A model generated the notes under the pieces. That model ran no database searches. It had not been told where the DNA came from and was given only the letters and a program-made list of their open reading frames with translations. DNA of 64,000 nt from Dipteris shenzhenensis (taxonomy: Eukaryota > Polypodiophyta > Polypodiopsida > Gleicheniales): NCBI GenBank assembly GCA_047967505.1, contig CM106538.1. The stretch is one strand, 5' to 3'. Below, one piece after another: positions 1 through 10,741 of this stretch. The translations under genes and the position numbers were made by a program. Within the stretch, counting starts at the first letter, position 1. The number at the start of each line of letters is the position of its first letter.

Positions 1-702
1 TGGATCTAACATCCAATCACCGAGAATGGGTACATCAGTGGCCAAGAAGGAGGTGTCAGACATAGACAAAAGAATGCCTTCATCACTGCTACTGTCAGTG
101 GAAACCCTGGCATCTATGCCTTGAAGCTCAACATGCTTCTTCTCCTTCTTCCTGTCATTCTTAACCTTGCTCTTCTTCTTGCATTTTCTTAGCCATTTTC
201 AATAATACTTTTTCATGTGGCCATACTTTCCACAATAAAAACATCTAGCACAAGTCCGAGAGCTAGACTTGCTCTTGGAATTCCCCCTTGAACATGGCCT
301 GTTTCTACCAATTGATCTACCTCTGGAGTGCATATCAAGGCTGTATTTCAGCACATCAAGGCATTTCAACCCATCATGCTGTAACATAACACTATCATGG
401 TCATACGTTTGGCATATACGAGTATAGAACTCATATGCATGGCAGTCTACACCCTATACACCATCTTGTACCTGCAAGTAGACTGACTTCGAGAGTGATG
501 ACTGAATGATAGAGCATGCTTGCTCATCCATGTCATCCCAATCACTCTGTTTAATGCTATTAGGTTTGACACCTTTGCATTGAATGGGCTTATGCTGCCT
601 CTTCTGCACTAACACATCATAGATCTGCTCTTTCCAATACTCAAAGTTTGATCCATCCAACCTCTCAATATCAAAGAGGGCACTACCAGCTGTAGATGCC
701 AT
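1..702 (-). pseudogene. gag: Degenerate Copia gag and protease start of element B
   Basis: The ATG at 702 (minus) opens MASTAGSALFDIERLDG, then the W-K-E-Q-I segment of the gag-polypeptide/UBN2 family; this matches the gag start of element C. The frame stops at a TAG near 454. Further along, a retroviral-type zinc knuckle is visible at about 200-240 (CFYCGKYGHMKKYY), with the last cysteine replaced by tyrosine. The window ends at residues D-W-M-L-D, the start of the aspartic protease (D-W-I-L-D-S-G in C). Gag would form the virus-like particle that packages element RNA. Stop, frame changes and the damaged knuckle mark it as a pseudogene. Confidence 0.8.
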
Positions 703-2947
703 ATTTGTGGCACAATAGCTCACAACCAAAGAGCAACATAGTGCAATAGGCAACCCAAATGACCAAAAAATATAGTGTTGTCTAGACCAATCAGGTCTCC
801 AAATAAATTGGCTGATCCAATGCTCAAAAGCACTCAGCCATAAAGAGGCATAAACAAGTATGCAGCCCAGTAACCTGCCAATGCCTGGCAATCCAAGTAA
901 GAAATGCACTAAACCAAATGAGTAATGCCTGCTCAACCAATGGCAATAGGAGCCCAGCTCAACTATCCATAAACATCAGTGCGGCATCCACCAATGCAAA
1001 TCCATAATGCATCGAAATGGCATTTACTGCATCACTAATGCATCACCTCAAGTGTGCAATCCTTTGGCAACAAAATCAAGCATTCACCACTTGCCAAATG
1101 TGCCAAAGTGACTTGCCAAAATGCCAATAATGCCCTTGGACTGAAGTGAGATCCCAATCACTTTTTGTAATTTACTGTTATGCAAGAGAAATCTCATCCA
1201 CTTTGGGCAAGATAACACGCTGTCCTTGTTTTTGAATAGTGATATCTTTTCACCAAAAGATCGGATGCCAAAGCTATAAACAACAAAGTTGTAGCTGGTA
1301 GAAAGATCTACAACTTATCAGTTGAGCTCAAGAGCCAAATCCTTGTGGATTCTCAGATATTCTCACATGAAAAATAGCTTCTTGCACATTGGTCACAAAT
1401 AGACATTAGACTGCAACTTTTTGTGGTTTTGTAGAGGCTGTAACTCCTGCAGCTTATACCGGATCAACTTGCTTCCAAAAGCAAAGTTGTAGTATGTTAT
1501 GTGAACTAAAACAGCAACAGTAGCTTCCTTGAATGTTTGCTGCCCTTTATAGCACTCATCTGCTCTGGCAAAAAATAGCCCCAAAAATGGTCAAAATACA
1601 TCCAGCAGATCACCCCGTATGTCAACTGCAACACCAGCAAAATGGCAAGTACAATGCCCAACCAAATCAGCCCCGAGAATGCTCATAGATTAGCAATAAA
1701 ATAGCCCAAAAGCACTGGCAAAACAGCCCCGAAATGTGCTCCAAACAACGGCAAGTCATTGACAATACATCCTCCTCAGCTGTTCAATGAACTTACATAA
1801 ACACCACCATACATGTAGGTGTAAAACTGTCAAAATGTCCATTGAATCACTGTCAAAATGACCTGAAAGCATGTGTCCTCAGTCGACAAAAGTGTCTGCA
1901 ATGGCCTCTGACAAGAGAACTCTTAACCTGAGTCTCTGTTAGCCTACTATCACTCGGGGAGACCTACACCTGTCCCCGAGCCAAGCCAAGACCAACTGAA
2001 AGAAACTGACGCTGTCTAATGCCCAGCATGGACAAGATGCAGCAAATTATGTCCAACAGGACCCAAATGCATGGGAAAACATGAGCTAACAAAGCTCAAC
2101 TGCAACCAAAAGAAGCTGCATAGTGCACAAGCACATATCCCACACAATGTCCACAAGGCGTACTTCTACAAAATGTCCCACAAAGAGACCAAAATCAGCC
2201 AATGCTCAGCTCCAAGACCTCAAATGCAACACCGGCTATCTCCCAAGCATACAACTGCATCAAACATGCAATCCACAAGCTCCCCAACAGCTCATCTTCT
2301 CCAAAGTGGATGTTGTTGCTATCACTGGGCTGCTCTTCCTTTGCTCACGGGATGGAGTTGCTACTAGTGCTGGGATGCTCTTGTTCCTTTGCTCACATCT
2401 CTTCCTTTTGAAATAGCTTGTTTCGTGCCATCCTCTCAAGGGCACCTCTAGTGTCCACGGCTCCATTAGCCCTTACAAGTGCCTCAGACTTGAAATACTC
2501 TCCTGCTCACGAGCCATCAGTAGCAGCTGCATCTACAAAGAGCTTCCCTACAGCCCTCCATGCAAGCCTCACCTCCAATGATGAGCAAGATTCACTTGCA
2601 AGGGAATCTATGGCCGCGCCACGGCTCCATAAGCTGGCAACACACGACGTCATCGATGATCTCCATCGATGGTCTCCTTCCAACGCTAGGCGATCGACTC
2701 CACAACCCTTCTCATAAACGAGCTCAAGGGCTCACAGGAAATCTGAAATGCCACCACCAGCTGCTCAACAAGCTCCTGGACGGCTTCCGAACAAGCTCCG
2801 CAAAATGGCAAAGAAATATGTCTGGATGATGTCTACCCAAAATCTCTCTGTGAATGAGAGAATCGAGCTCTTCAAAGCTCCCAGTAGATCTCTCGAAGCA
2901 GTGCCCATTCTCCTCTCACCGAGCTCCTCGTAGATCGAATGCCATGG
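703..2947 (-). other. Long leader of element B, no supported gene
   Basis: About 2.2 kb separates the primer-binding site from the gag ATG. Several short ORFs occur on both strands but none has a recognisable domain or favourable context, so none is annotated. Element C also has a long leader (1.45 kb). Such length is unusual for Copia elements, so the region may hold an unrecognised insertion or extra sequence specific to this lineage. Confidence 0.6.
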
Positions 2948-2959
2948 GCTCTGATACCA
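2948..2959 (-). other. Primer-binding site of element B
   Basis: The minus strand reads TGGTATCAGAGC, the plant Copia site complementary to the 3' end of initiator tRNA-Met, two bases inside the LTR end. It fixes the orientation and the LTR boundary. Confidence 0.9.
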
Positions 2960-2961
2960 GT

Positions 2962-3109
2962 TGTGGGGGAAGAGGGAGCACTCAGGAAGGGATAAGAGAC
3001 ACCGTATATGGTGGAGCAAAAGCTACTCCAGCTTATTCCTCTATCATATATATATGAGTATACATGGGCACTGTACAAGTGGGTGGGCACACTGCCCTTT
3101 ACCCCAACA
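2962..3109 (-). repeat. 5' LTR of element B (148 bp)
   Basis: On the minus strand the sequence starts TGTTGGGGTAAAGG and ends CCCCCACA, giving TG...CA ends. It is followed after two bases by a tRNA-Met type primer-binding site. It resembles the 170-bp LTR of element C in its first 25 bases. The flanking CTCTT at 3110-3114 would be one copy of the target-site duplication; the partner is off the window. Confidence 0.8.
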
Positions 3110-4256
3110 CTCTTCATGATGTAGACTACTGTAGCAACTGCTTCAGCCCAATAATAATCTGGTAGGTCTTTTTCATTTAGCATGGCCCGAGATACCTCTC
3201 CAATAGGCCTGTTTTTTCTTTTTGCAAGTCCATTTTGTTGTGGGGTATGACTGCATGAATATTGCTGCTTTATGCCATGCTCCTGTAGGAACCTTGCAAA
3301 CTCATTTGAGAGATACTCTCTCCCTCCATCTGACCTTAGGCATTTTATTTACAGGCCTGTTTCTTCTTCAACCATAGCTTTAAAAGCTTTGAAATGCCCA
3401 AACACTTCACTTTTCTTTTTCATAAAATGCACCCAAACTTTTCTATTGTAGTCATCAATAAAAGTGACAAAATAATGACAGCCTCCAATAGATGCAGCTT
3501 TAGTAGTCCACACATCTGAGTGGATTAATTCCAATGGCTTCTTACTCTCTTGAGCATGTCTAGGAAATGGTCTCCTTGCCTGTTTTCCAAATTGATAGGC
3601 TTCACATACCTTATGCATTTCTGCAACCTTAAATTTAGGCAATCCTACAATAATATTTTGGGCCTGCATTGATTTAAGTCTCTGTACATTAACATGACCA
3701 ATGAGTTTATGCCAGATATCAATATCTGCAACTACATCGGTCCCATGTGCAAACATTGCTGCACTCAATTCAGGCATGTCCACATCCAACGTAAACATCC
3801 TATCCTTCTTCTTTCCTTTTACTATCAAGCGACCGTTATTTTTCATATCCTCAACAAAGCATCCATGAGGATTAAATCTGACTTGCAAGCCCTGCTCAAC
3901 CATTTGACCAATAGAAACCAGGTTCTTGGTGATATTCGGGACATGAAATACATCAGATAGGTATTTCTTTTTCCCATCCTACATAGACAAAGGAATTTTA
4001 CCAATCTGCACAATAGGATGTGCAGTATCATCATCAGTCTCCACAAATCCTGGTCTTTCCATTTTCCTTACATCCTGCATCCATTCTACATGACTTGTCA
4101 TGTGGTTTGACGCACCTGAGTCAACATACCACACATCATTACTTTCTTCTACACTTGTCACAGAATTAGCGATGTGCTGCACCATAAACAAATGCTCATT
4201 TCTGTCATCACTTTGTCTACTAGAAGATGCATAATTGCCTTGCTGCAATTTTCCAT
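3110..4256 (-). pseudogene. pol: Copia protease-integrase segment of copy A1
   Basis: In minus-strand order: aspartic protease with intact catalytic V-D-S-G-A-S-N-H (about 4120-4140); a GAG-pre-integrase region with D-I-W-H-K-L-I-G-H (about 3710); integrase with H-S-D-V-W and T-F-I-D-D-Y (about 3420-3520). After the second catalytic Asp region the frame is broken near 3349 and resumes as M-L-N-E-K-D-L, ending at 3110 where element B begins. The protease keeps its catalytic triplet, unlike A2. RT and RNase H are absent here. Confidence 0.85.
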
Positions 4257-5154
4257 TCATAATGTCATTCTACTTTTTATAGTAGTCTTTAGCCATATGA
4301 CCCATTTTACCACAATAGTAGCATTCAACATTGCTGTTTGCATTTTGGCCTCTCTGCCATCCACCACGACCTCTTTGGCTCCCCCTGCCTCTAGAGTTAC
4401 CATGTCCTCCTCCATAGGACTGGTTTTCTTGAGTTTGTTGCATATTCTGATTTCTACCATGGCCTCCAGATCGGCGTCCTCTACCTCTGCCTCTGCCTCT
4501 ACCTCTTCCAGCATTTGAGTAGAAGACACTTTCTTTTGAAGTTCCTCCTGAAGAAGATGCACCACCATTTCTCTAATCTTCAGAAATTAGAAGAGCAAAC
4601 AACTCCTCAAAATCAGGAAATTTTTCATGGACGGCAATGGATGTTCGGAACTGTGCATAATCCTTTCCTAGACCATTCAAGGTCACAGAAACTAGATCAT
4701 CATCTTCCACTGGCGACCCAATGGAAGCAAGTGCATCTGCAATTTTCTTCACCTTCACGTGGTAGTCATTGATGCTCATATTTTCTCTCTGCACATTGTG
4801 CAACTCTTGCTTCAGCTGCATTTTCCTGGCTTGCGTATTTGTGCTGTACATTTTTGCCAAAGTATCCCATGCCTCCTTTGACGTATTTGCATCCTGAATA
4901 TGCACAATCATAGAATTTGAAATACTGATAGACAGCCAATACATAATTTTTCTGGCTCTCTCATGCCATCCTTTAAATGCTTGCATTTCCTGTTGATTGG
5001 GAACATTAGGAAGAACTGGTTCTTCTTCATTTCCTGTAATGAACTCCCAATAGCCTTTTCCCATAAGGAAATTCATCATTCTAAACTTCCATGCTTGGAA
5101 GTTGTTCTTGTCAAGCTTTTCAGTGACAATCTATGAAAGAGAATCAGACGCCAT
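4257..5154 (-). pseudogene. gag: Copia gag of copy A1 (inactivated)
   Basis: The ATG at 5154 (minus) opens M-A-S-D-S-L-S, then a TAG where copy A2 has CAG, then I-V-T-E-K-L-D and the W-K-F-R-M-M motif of DUF4219/UBN2 gags. The middle (about 4573-5079) is a clean 168-codon stretch. An arginine/glycine/glutamate-rich segment follows, partly in another frame, and a zinc knuckle at about 4310-4335 (C-Y-Y-C-G-K-M-G-H-M-A-K-D) whose fourth metal ligand is Y instead of C. Frame changes near 4570 and the TAG block full translation. Function of the family: nucleocapsid/capsid. Confidence 0.85.
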
Positions 5155-5250
5155 TACAGAACACTACAAAATACTCTGTCACTACAAAAAACACAGCTTC
5201 TGCCTCACACAGGCAAATCTACAAAACTGACAAAGGTGGTATTTGACCGG

Positions 5251-6888
5251 CTACTCAGCATCTTAGGATTAATGATGTTGAGGCTCCGCTGGGCTTGTGG
5301 CAAAATCACAATCTACCATGCGACTTTGGCTCAAGTATTTTGGGTGCCATCTAAATCTATCCAAAGGAAATTATATACTAGGTGCCTTAGCTACCCCATG
5401 TAGCCTTGATGAAAGGGGCTATGTACTAGGCTCTGGCAAGGAGTACCTAGTTCACCTCTAGAGCCCTGCTTGCTAGAGAGAGTTTTGGACAAGCTCCAAT
5501 AGAGAAGCTTGCATCATACACTCTCCAAGACTAGGGCTATCTGGTGCTCCACTAAAATATCTATGCCCACCTGGCACCCAAGATACCACACCGTCTGCCT
5601 CCACGGGATCCATTTAAAACCATGGGCCACCCTCCCATCTTGAATCTGTTGAACCTCCTCAGTGGTTTTAAGGAAGCCCATTGATTTGGTTCGGTTGATC
5701 CTGGCACATGAAGCCATACAAGATGTAGCTAGAGCCCTCCTAACCACCTCTAGGCTCTTTGTCGAGCCCTCCACATAAAGTGCTATGGCATTTGCAAACT
5801 TCAATTCCAATAGCTCCTCCTCCTACCGAATTGCAAGTCTCATCCCTGTAAGGCCCCCGGCTTGTTAGCATAAAAAAGAACCCTAGGCCTCAACCACAGA
5901 AAGAAACGGGAAGGGGGTGAGGGGTAGCCTTGCTGAGCGGGAGAGAGAGGAGGTGCAACCTATGTGACCACCAATAAGCATATGATTGGAACTACTTGAG
6001 TGACTACCAATAAGCATGTGCTACCTGTGTGACCACTAATAAGCATATGATTGGAACTACCTACTTAAAGGACTGAGACCCCTTTGATCCACCTGTTGGA
6101 GAAGCCCAACCACTACATAGTTACCTCTAGGAGGAAGGGTTGCTCCTAGGGCCTAGTCAAGAGTCTCCCAAAAAGAAATGTTGTCCAAGATATTGTGTTC
6201 TTGGACAAACTGTGTCTAAGTGTCATGGATAATGTCCACCAAATGTGACCACCAACACAGGCTCAAGACCTTAGCTAAGATCTTGAAGGTTGTGTCTAGC
6301 AAGGTGATTGGCCTCCACTATCATAGGTCTACTCTATTGCCTCCTTTTAGGATTAAAAAATCCACCTTTTGCTCAAGGACTTAGGAAGAAAGCGCATGTC
6401 GAAGATCTCTTGGAAAGCACGCAGGAGAGGGGACCTACAAATGTGCTCCTGAAAGCACCTAAAGAAGGTCATCATCAAGCTATCCTCTCTCGAGCACTAT
6501 TGCAATGAAAGTGCCTACAAAGCCTTTGAGAGCTCTTGATCTATAAATGGCATTTCTAATTGCATATTCATACTATGCAACACCACTAACAAAAGGTGCT
6601 TCCAGACAGTCTCCCTAGCAGTTGACCACTTGGGGGGGACTTCTCCTTTGCTTGGAATAGTCTTTGGTAAAACTCAATGGTCATCGCAAGAATCTCGTAG
6701 GGATCTGAGTGCATAATGCCATTTGAGCCTCTCAATCCACTATAATTATGTCCCCGTGGACCTAGGGTCTGTACTTTGAAAGAAACACTTGGTCATCATG
6801 TCCCCCATGCACCCAGCAAGATCTGGAGTAGTGATAGGAGAAGTCTACCCAATGTCCCTCTGTATCTTGGAGGTCCAAATGTGTGCAC
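5251..6888 (-). pseudogene. LINE (non-LTR retrotransposon) ORF2, RT half
   Basis: Minus-strand translation, with frequent stops and frame changes, gives the LINE RT blocks in order: a linker with D-L-Q-D-T-E-G-H-W-V (6850-6880), E-I-F-D-M-R-F-L-P (about 6400), W-R-P-I-T-L-L-D-T-T-F-K-I-L-A-K-V-L (about 6280-6330), a degenerate R-W-I-K-G-V (about 6080), P-L-T-P-F (about 5930), the catalytic box as F-A-N-A in place of F-A-D-D (about 5795), W-Y-L-G-C-Q-V-G-I-D (about 5580), and a thumb segment ending K-V-A-W near 5320. Family function: target-primed reverse transcription. It is inactive. It ends at 5250 against Copia copy A1. Confidence 0.85.
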
Positions 6889-7201
6889 TGAAGAGACATG
6901 GTAGCTAGCTAGGAACGGAATGGAAGTATGGAAAGCATAATGAAAGGCAAAATGGAAAGGAAGGAAAGTACAAGTGCAAGGCAATAACCAAAATACTCAC
7001 AATGTATTGATAGCTTGATGTTGACTAATATAATAGACAATAGACAAGTACAACACTATATAGTGTGACACTAGACTCTAGAAAGCCATAGTGTATATGG
7101 GATGTCTCCCAATATGACACGTGGCATGCCTAGGACTCACTAGACTATAAAACACACCTAGAACACTCATTTTAGTCTCATTTTGGCTTCATATTCCAAC
7201 A
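6889..7201 (-). repeat. 3' LTR of D1 (313 bp)
   Basis: On the plus strand it starts TGAAGAGACATGG and ends TTCCAACA. It differs from the split right LTR at roughly 17 visible positions (about 5%). A minus-strand polypurine tract (ATGGGGGGG) abuts it at 7202-7210. Confidence 0.88.
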
Positions 7202-8034
7202 CCCCCCCATGAAGGCAAGGTGAGAGACTACTGGAATGGAACCAAGAATAGAACATGACAATGACGGTCTAAGGTGAGAGACTATTGGAATGGAACCAAG
7301 TACAGAACATGACAATGACGGTCATCAAACTATGCACCCTATGTAACTCAGAGGCTAAAGTCAAGCCTGTTCAAAGGTTGATCCAAACACTCTCATGGCT
7401 TGAGACTCAACATGCTCAGAGGCTCATGTTATAGCATGGCTACATGACCAGCTCATAGATCTAGGAATACACCAACATCCTGGATGGCCAAGCTTGATAA
7501 CGAGACCTATCAAAGCCAATACATGGCTCCCACAATGCATATCCCTCTAAAACTATCAAAGCCAATACATGGCTCCCATAGTTCATCTCCCCTTGGCTTC
7601 ATAACAGGACATGTTAGGAAGCCACACACCAAAATAGGAAAACCAATACATCTTTTTAGGACTATCCAAGGCAGAGGACCTTTAGACTCAATGACAACCA
7701 AACACTCAATACATATCATTTTAGGGGGACTACCTAGGGCTCATCGTCCACAAGTCACAGAGAGAGCAATAGAAACCTTACCACTCTAGGATGTCTTTGT
7801 AGCTGAAGGAAGGAGAAGAGCTCACCAAGGAAAGGGAAGAGAGGTGGTAGAAGCTCAAGTTGGAGAAGACAGCGTTGGAGGAGAATCCCAATGTTGATGA
7901 AGCCTTCAATGGAGAGGAGTAGGGAAGGGGAGCTCCTCCAAGAGAAGAGAGGGCAATTTCTCTTTCCGGCCACCCTCTACATCATGGAGAAGCAAGGAGG
8001 AAGGGAAGGTAGGAAGGAAGACTCTAATACCATA
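7202..8034 (-). other. Internal region of D1, non-coding
   Basis: Contains the polypurine tract at the left and the primer-binding site at the right. A segment with CAAAGCCAATACATGGCTCC occurs twice, about 48 bp apart (7510 and 7558), and once in D3 (about 61430). No ORF with a recognisable domain. The part around 7920-7980 is shared with D3 (62,990-63,040). Confidence 0.75.
8021..8032 (-). other. Primer-binding site of D1
   Basis: The minus strand reads TGGTATTAGAGT, the initiator tRNA-Met site with C-to-T type changes relative to TGGTATCAGAGC, two bases from the LTR. Confidence 0.75.
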
Positions 8035-8331
8035 TGAAGAGACATGGTAGCTAGCTAGGAATGGAATGGAAATATGGAAAGCATAATGAAAGGCAAAATG
8101 TAAAGGAAGGAAATTACAAGTGCAAGGCAATAACCAAAATACTCATAATGTATTGATAGCTTGATGTTGACTGATATAATAGACAATAGACAAGTACAAT
8201 ACTATATAGTGTGACACTAGACTCTAGAAAGCCATAGTGTATATGGAATAACTCCCAATATGACATGTAGCATGTCTAGGACTAAGTAGACTATAAAACA
8301 CACCTAGAACACTCATTTTAGACTCACTTTG
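8035..8331 (-). repeat. 5' LTR of D1, larger part
   Basis: Matches 6889-7186 closely. The match is interrupted exactly at 8331 by the TG of element C's LTR and resumes at 14257. Confidence 0.88.
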
Positions 8332-8501
8332 TGTGGGGGTTAAAGGTCACTGTGCCTTTATCCCGGTTATCTACAATACTCAAACACATATATAAATGAA
8401 TGAAAAAGAAGATTAGGGTGTTCTGCACCCACCAAAACTTGTGTGGCTCTCTGTTTCTCTCTCTCCCTCTTCCGTTCTTGCTTCCGTTGAGAGCATTCTC
8501 A
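8332..8501 (+). repeat. 5' LTR of element C (170 bp)
   Basis: Starts TGTGGGGGTTAAAGG and ends GCATTCTCA. It contains a TATA box TATATAAA at 8389-8396 and a CT-rich stretch before the end. It is short for Copia. Confidence 0.95.
8389..8396 (+). promoter_or_regulatory. TATA box in 5' LTR of C
   Basis: TATATAAA sits about 60 bp into the LTR; the same octamer recurs in the 3' LTR at 14144-14151. This fits the U3 promoter of an LTR element. Confidence 0.6.
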
Positions 8502-8503
8502 AC

Positions 8504-8515
8504 TGGTATCAGAGC
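8504..8515 (+). other. Primer-binding site of element C
   Basis: TGGTATCAGAGC, complementary to the initiator tRNA-Met 3' end, two bases after the LTR. Confidence 0.93.
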
Positions 8516-9964
8516 CCGGGTGATCTAGCTGAGCGTGCGTGAATGCTTGGAAGCTCAGCAGCTCTGTGGAGGAAGGAGAAGCTCTGTGGGAAGCTTTGTG
8601 GGTGACTTTACTTGCATCCGAGTGTGTAGAGACCTTGGAGGAACCTTTGGAAAAGTCACTTTGGTTTTGCGAAGTGGATTTGAGAGCCTGTTAAGTGTTT
8701 TCAAAGAAAAAGTCATTTTTTGAGCTTTTCCCTGTTCTGTTCGATGACAGAGACTCCATATTGACTTGTAGAGGCAACTATTGCTTGCTTTTGGTGTCCA
8801 CTTCATTCAGGAGCTTGGAAACACCTTCATTCTTGAATCTGGGATCATTTCATTAGATTTCTGACTCACTGTGTCAGTTTTTGCGTTTTTCTGCCCGGGT
8901 GCTGGAACTCAAGTTTGGAGCAACCATTTGCAGATCTGTCAGTTCCGGTGGACTTAGGAGGTCCTAAAACTTCTATGTTACTCATCATTCGCACTCCGGT
9001 GGAGTTTACAAACAGCTCTGTTTCCAAAAACGTTTTTTAGTCTGTGTGTTGGACCCAGTGATTGAGACCATGGTTTCCAAAACCGTCTATCCCAATACGT
9101 TCCGGATGCCCAAAAATCCCTACCTGTTAGTTCTTACGCCATTCGGTGGAGGATTTTCAGAGTTATAGATCTCTGTGTATTCGATTTCGTCTCTCTGTTA
9201 TGCATTTTTCATTCTAAGGTTTTGAAACCTTAGATTTATGCCACATGGCAGTGGATAAGTGTTGACTCCCATTTCTCACTCATTGGTTGGGATTTTGGAG
9301 TTCCGGCAGAAGAGAGATATTTGCAGATTTTCTTGCTGAGTCCGATTATGAAATGGTGCCCATGTTTTGAGGCATCTCAGGTTCTATTTTCAGTAGCGGT
9401 CATTATCGTGGGACTATGATTTCTTGAGCATACCTTATGCAGATCACTCTGGTTGCAGTTTGAGCAGTGGTTTGAGCAGTGTGCGCTCATTCGTGGTGTG
9501 CATTGGGTTGCAGTGGATGATTTATAGGCCATTTGGATGCATTGCGTCCTTATTGGATGCGCTGATAGGCCCAAATTACCTTGTGGGATGCTATTTTTAT
9601 GGACGCTTTGTACATGGATGCTATTTTATGCTGAGGGATAGCTTTGACACATTGCAGGTGATGCACTGATAGTGCTATGCTCTCTTGGATGAGATATTAT
9701 TAATGCATATGCTAGTGGACGGTGTTTATGCTTGAGTCATTTGGCACTTATTGGCATTTTCGATTGCCATTGTAGTTGGCATTTTCTTTTGGGCCAGATT
9801 TGCTCATATGGATGCATAGTATATGCACATGAGTCAGATGCTTTGAGACATGAGTTTTGGTGATATTTCACTCTATTGTGGTATACACATTTGGGTGCAC
9901 CTAGTATTTGGTGTGATTCTCTCTTGTAGGCACTAGCATTTGGGATTTTTCCTTCATTTGCATC
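8516..9964 (+). other. Long leader of element C, no supported gene
   Basis: 1.45 kb between primer-binding site and the gag ATG. Short ORFs on both strands show no recognisable domain. Confidence 0.6.
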
Positions 9965-10741
9965 ATGGCATCCTCTTTCATGTCTGAAAAGGAGTTTTTT
10001 AGCATTAAAAAGTTTGATGGGACAAACTTTTCTTTATGGAAAGAACAAATAAGGGATGTGCTTATTCAAAAGAAGCAAATTAAACCCTTGGCAGGGATTG
10101 AAGCTAAGCCTGCAAATATGTCTGAGGATGATTGGAATGAGTTGGATGCATTAGTAAAATCTACTATTAGACTTCATCTTGTAGAGTCATTTTATTTCAC
10201 AGTAGTAAATGAGCAGACTACGGAAGATTTGTGGAAGAAATTGTGTGCCACTTATGAGAAGGAAACTATCTCTAATAAAGTTTACCTCATAAAGAGGTCG
10301 TTTGAGCTGTAGATGAAGGAAGGGGTCTCCATTGCTTCTCACTTGAATGAATTCAATATTATTTTCAGCCAGCAGCTTCAGGCTCAGAAGATGAATTTGG
10401 ATGCGGAGACTAAGGAAATATTTCTCTTATGTTCATTGCCATCCTTATGGGATACCTTCCGTACAGCTGTCAGTAACTCTGCACCTGGTGGAGTACTGAA
10501 ATTTGATGATGTTGTGGGTAGCTTGTTGGCCGAGGAGATTAGACGGAAGTCTATGGACGGCAACAAGCAGGATGCAGCCTTAAATGTGCAAAGGGGCATA
10601 TCACAGTTCAAGGAGAAGTCCCAAGAAAGAGGGAAGTCTCGTAGCAAATCCAAGGCACGGAACATTGAGTGTTACCACTGTGGCAAGAAGGGCCATATGA
10701 AAAAAGGATTGCTACAAGCTGAAAAGAGAGCAAAAGGATAA
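9965..10741 (+). pseudogene. gag: Copia gag of element C
   Basis: ATG at 9965 (M-A-S-S-F-M-S-E). Residues 10-40 hold the DUF4219-like F-D-G-T-N-F..W-K-E-Q-I motif and residues 50-230 the UBN2 gag core. An in-frame TAG at 10310-10312 sits where glutamine (CAG) is expected. The zinc knuckle at about 10670-10715 starts C-Y-H-C-G-K-K-G-H-M-K-K; an extra A in an A-run at about 10700-10706 shifts the frame just before the last cysteine, ending the ORF at 10741, while protease continues in another frame. Function: nucleocapsid/capsid of the virus-like particle. Confidence 0.9.

Larger units (their letters stand above)
1..3109 (-). mobile_element. Ty1/Copia LTR retrotransposon B, 5' portion
   Basis: Read on the minus strand this is the 5' LTR, primer-binding site, a very long leader, gag, and the first residues of protease, where the window ends. 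It is inserted in the integrase region of Copia copy A1: A1 coding sequence stops abruptly at 3110, directly before the LTR. LTR and gag resemble those of element C at 8332-14256 (both LTRs start with TG and a G run followed by TTAAAGG or TAAAGG; both gags have a W-K-E-Q-I motif), so B and C belong to one short-LTR lineage. The 3' half lies outside the window. Confidence 0.85.
3110..5250 (-). mobile_element. Ty1/Copia element copy A1, truncated both sides
   Basis: Minus-strand gag, protease, GAG-pre-integrase and integrase, closely similar in DNA and protein to copy A2 at 43.2-48.1 kb. It is cut at 3110 by the 5' LTR of element B, inside integrase. At the other end homology to A2 stops at 5250, upstream of gag; no LTR or primer-binding site is present there and the sequence beyond reads as a LINE. 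RT and RNase H must lie beyond B, outside the window, or be lost. Confidence 0.85.

Noticed and set aside
454-936. 160-codon minus ORF starting upstream of the B gag ATG
   Set aside because: The N-terminal part up to 702 is leader sequence in the same frame; only the part from 702 matches gag.
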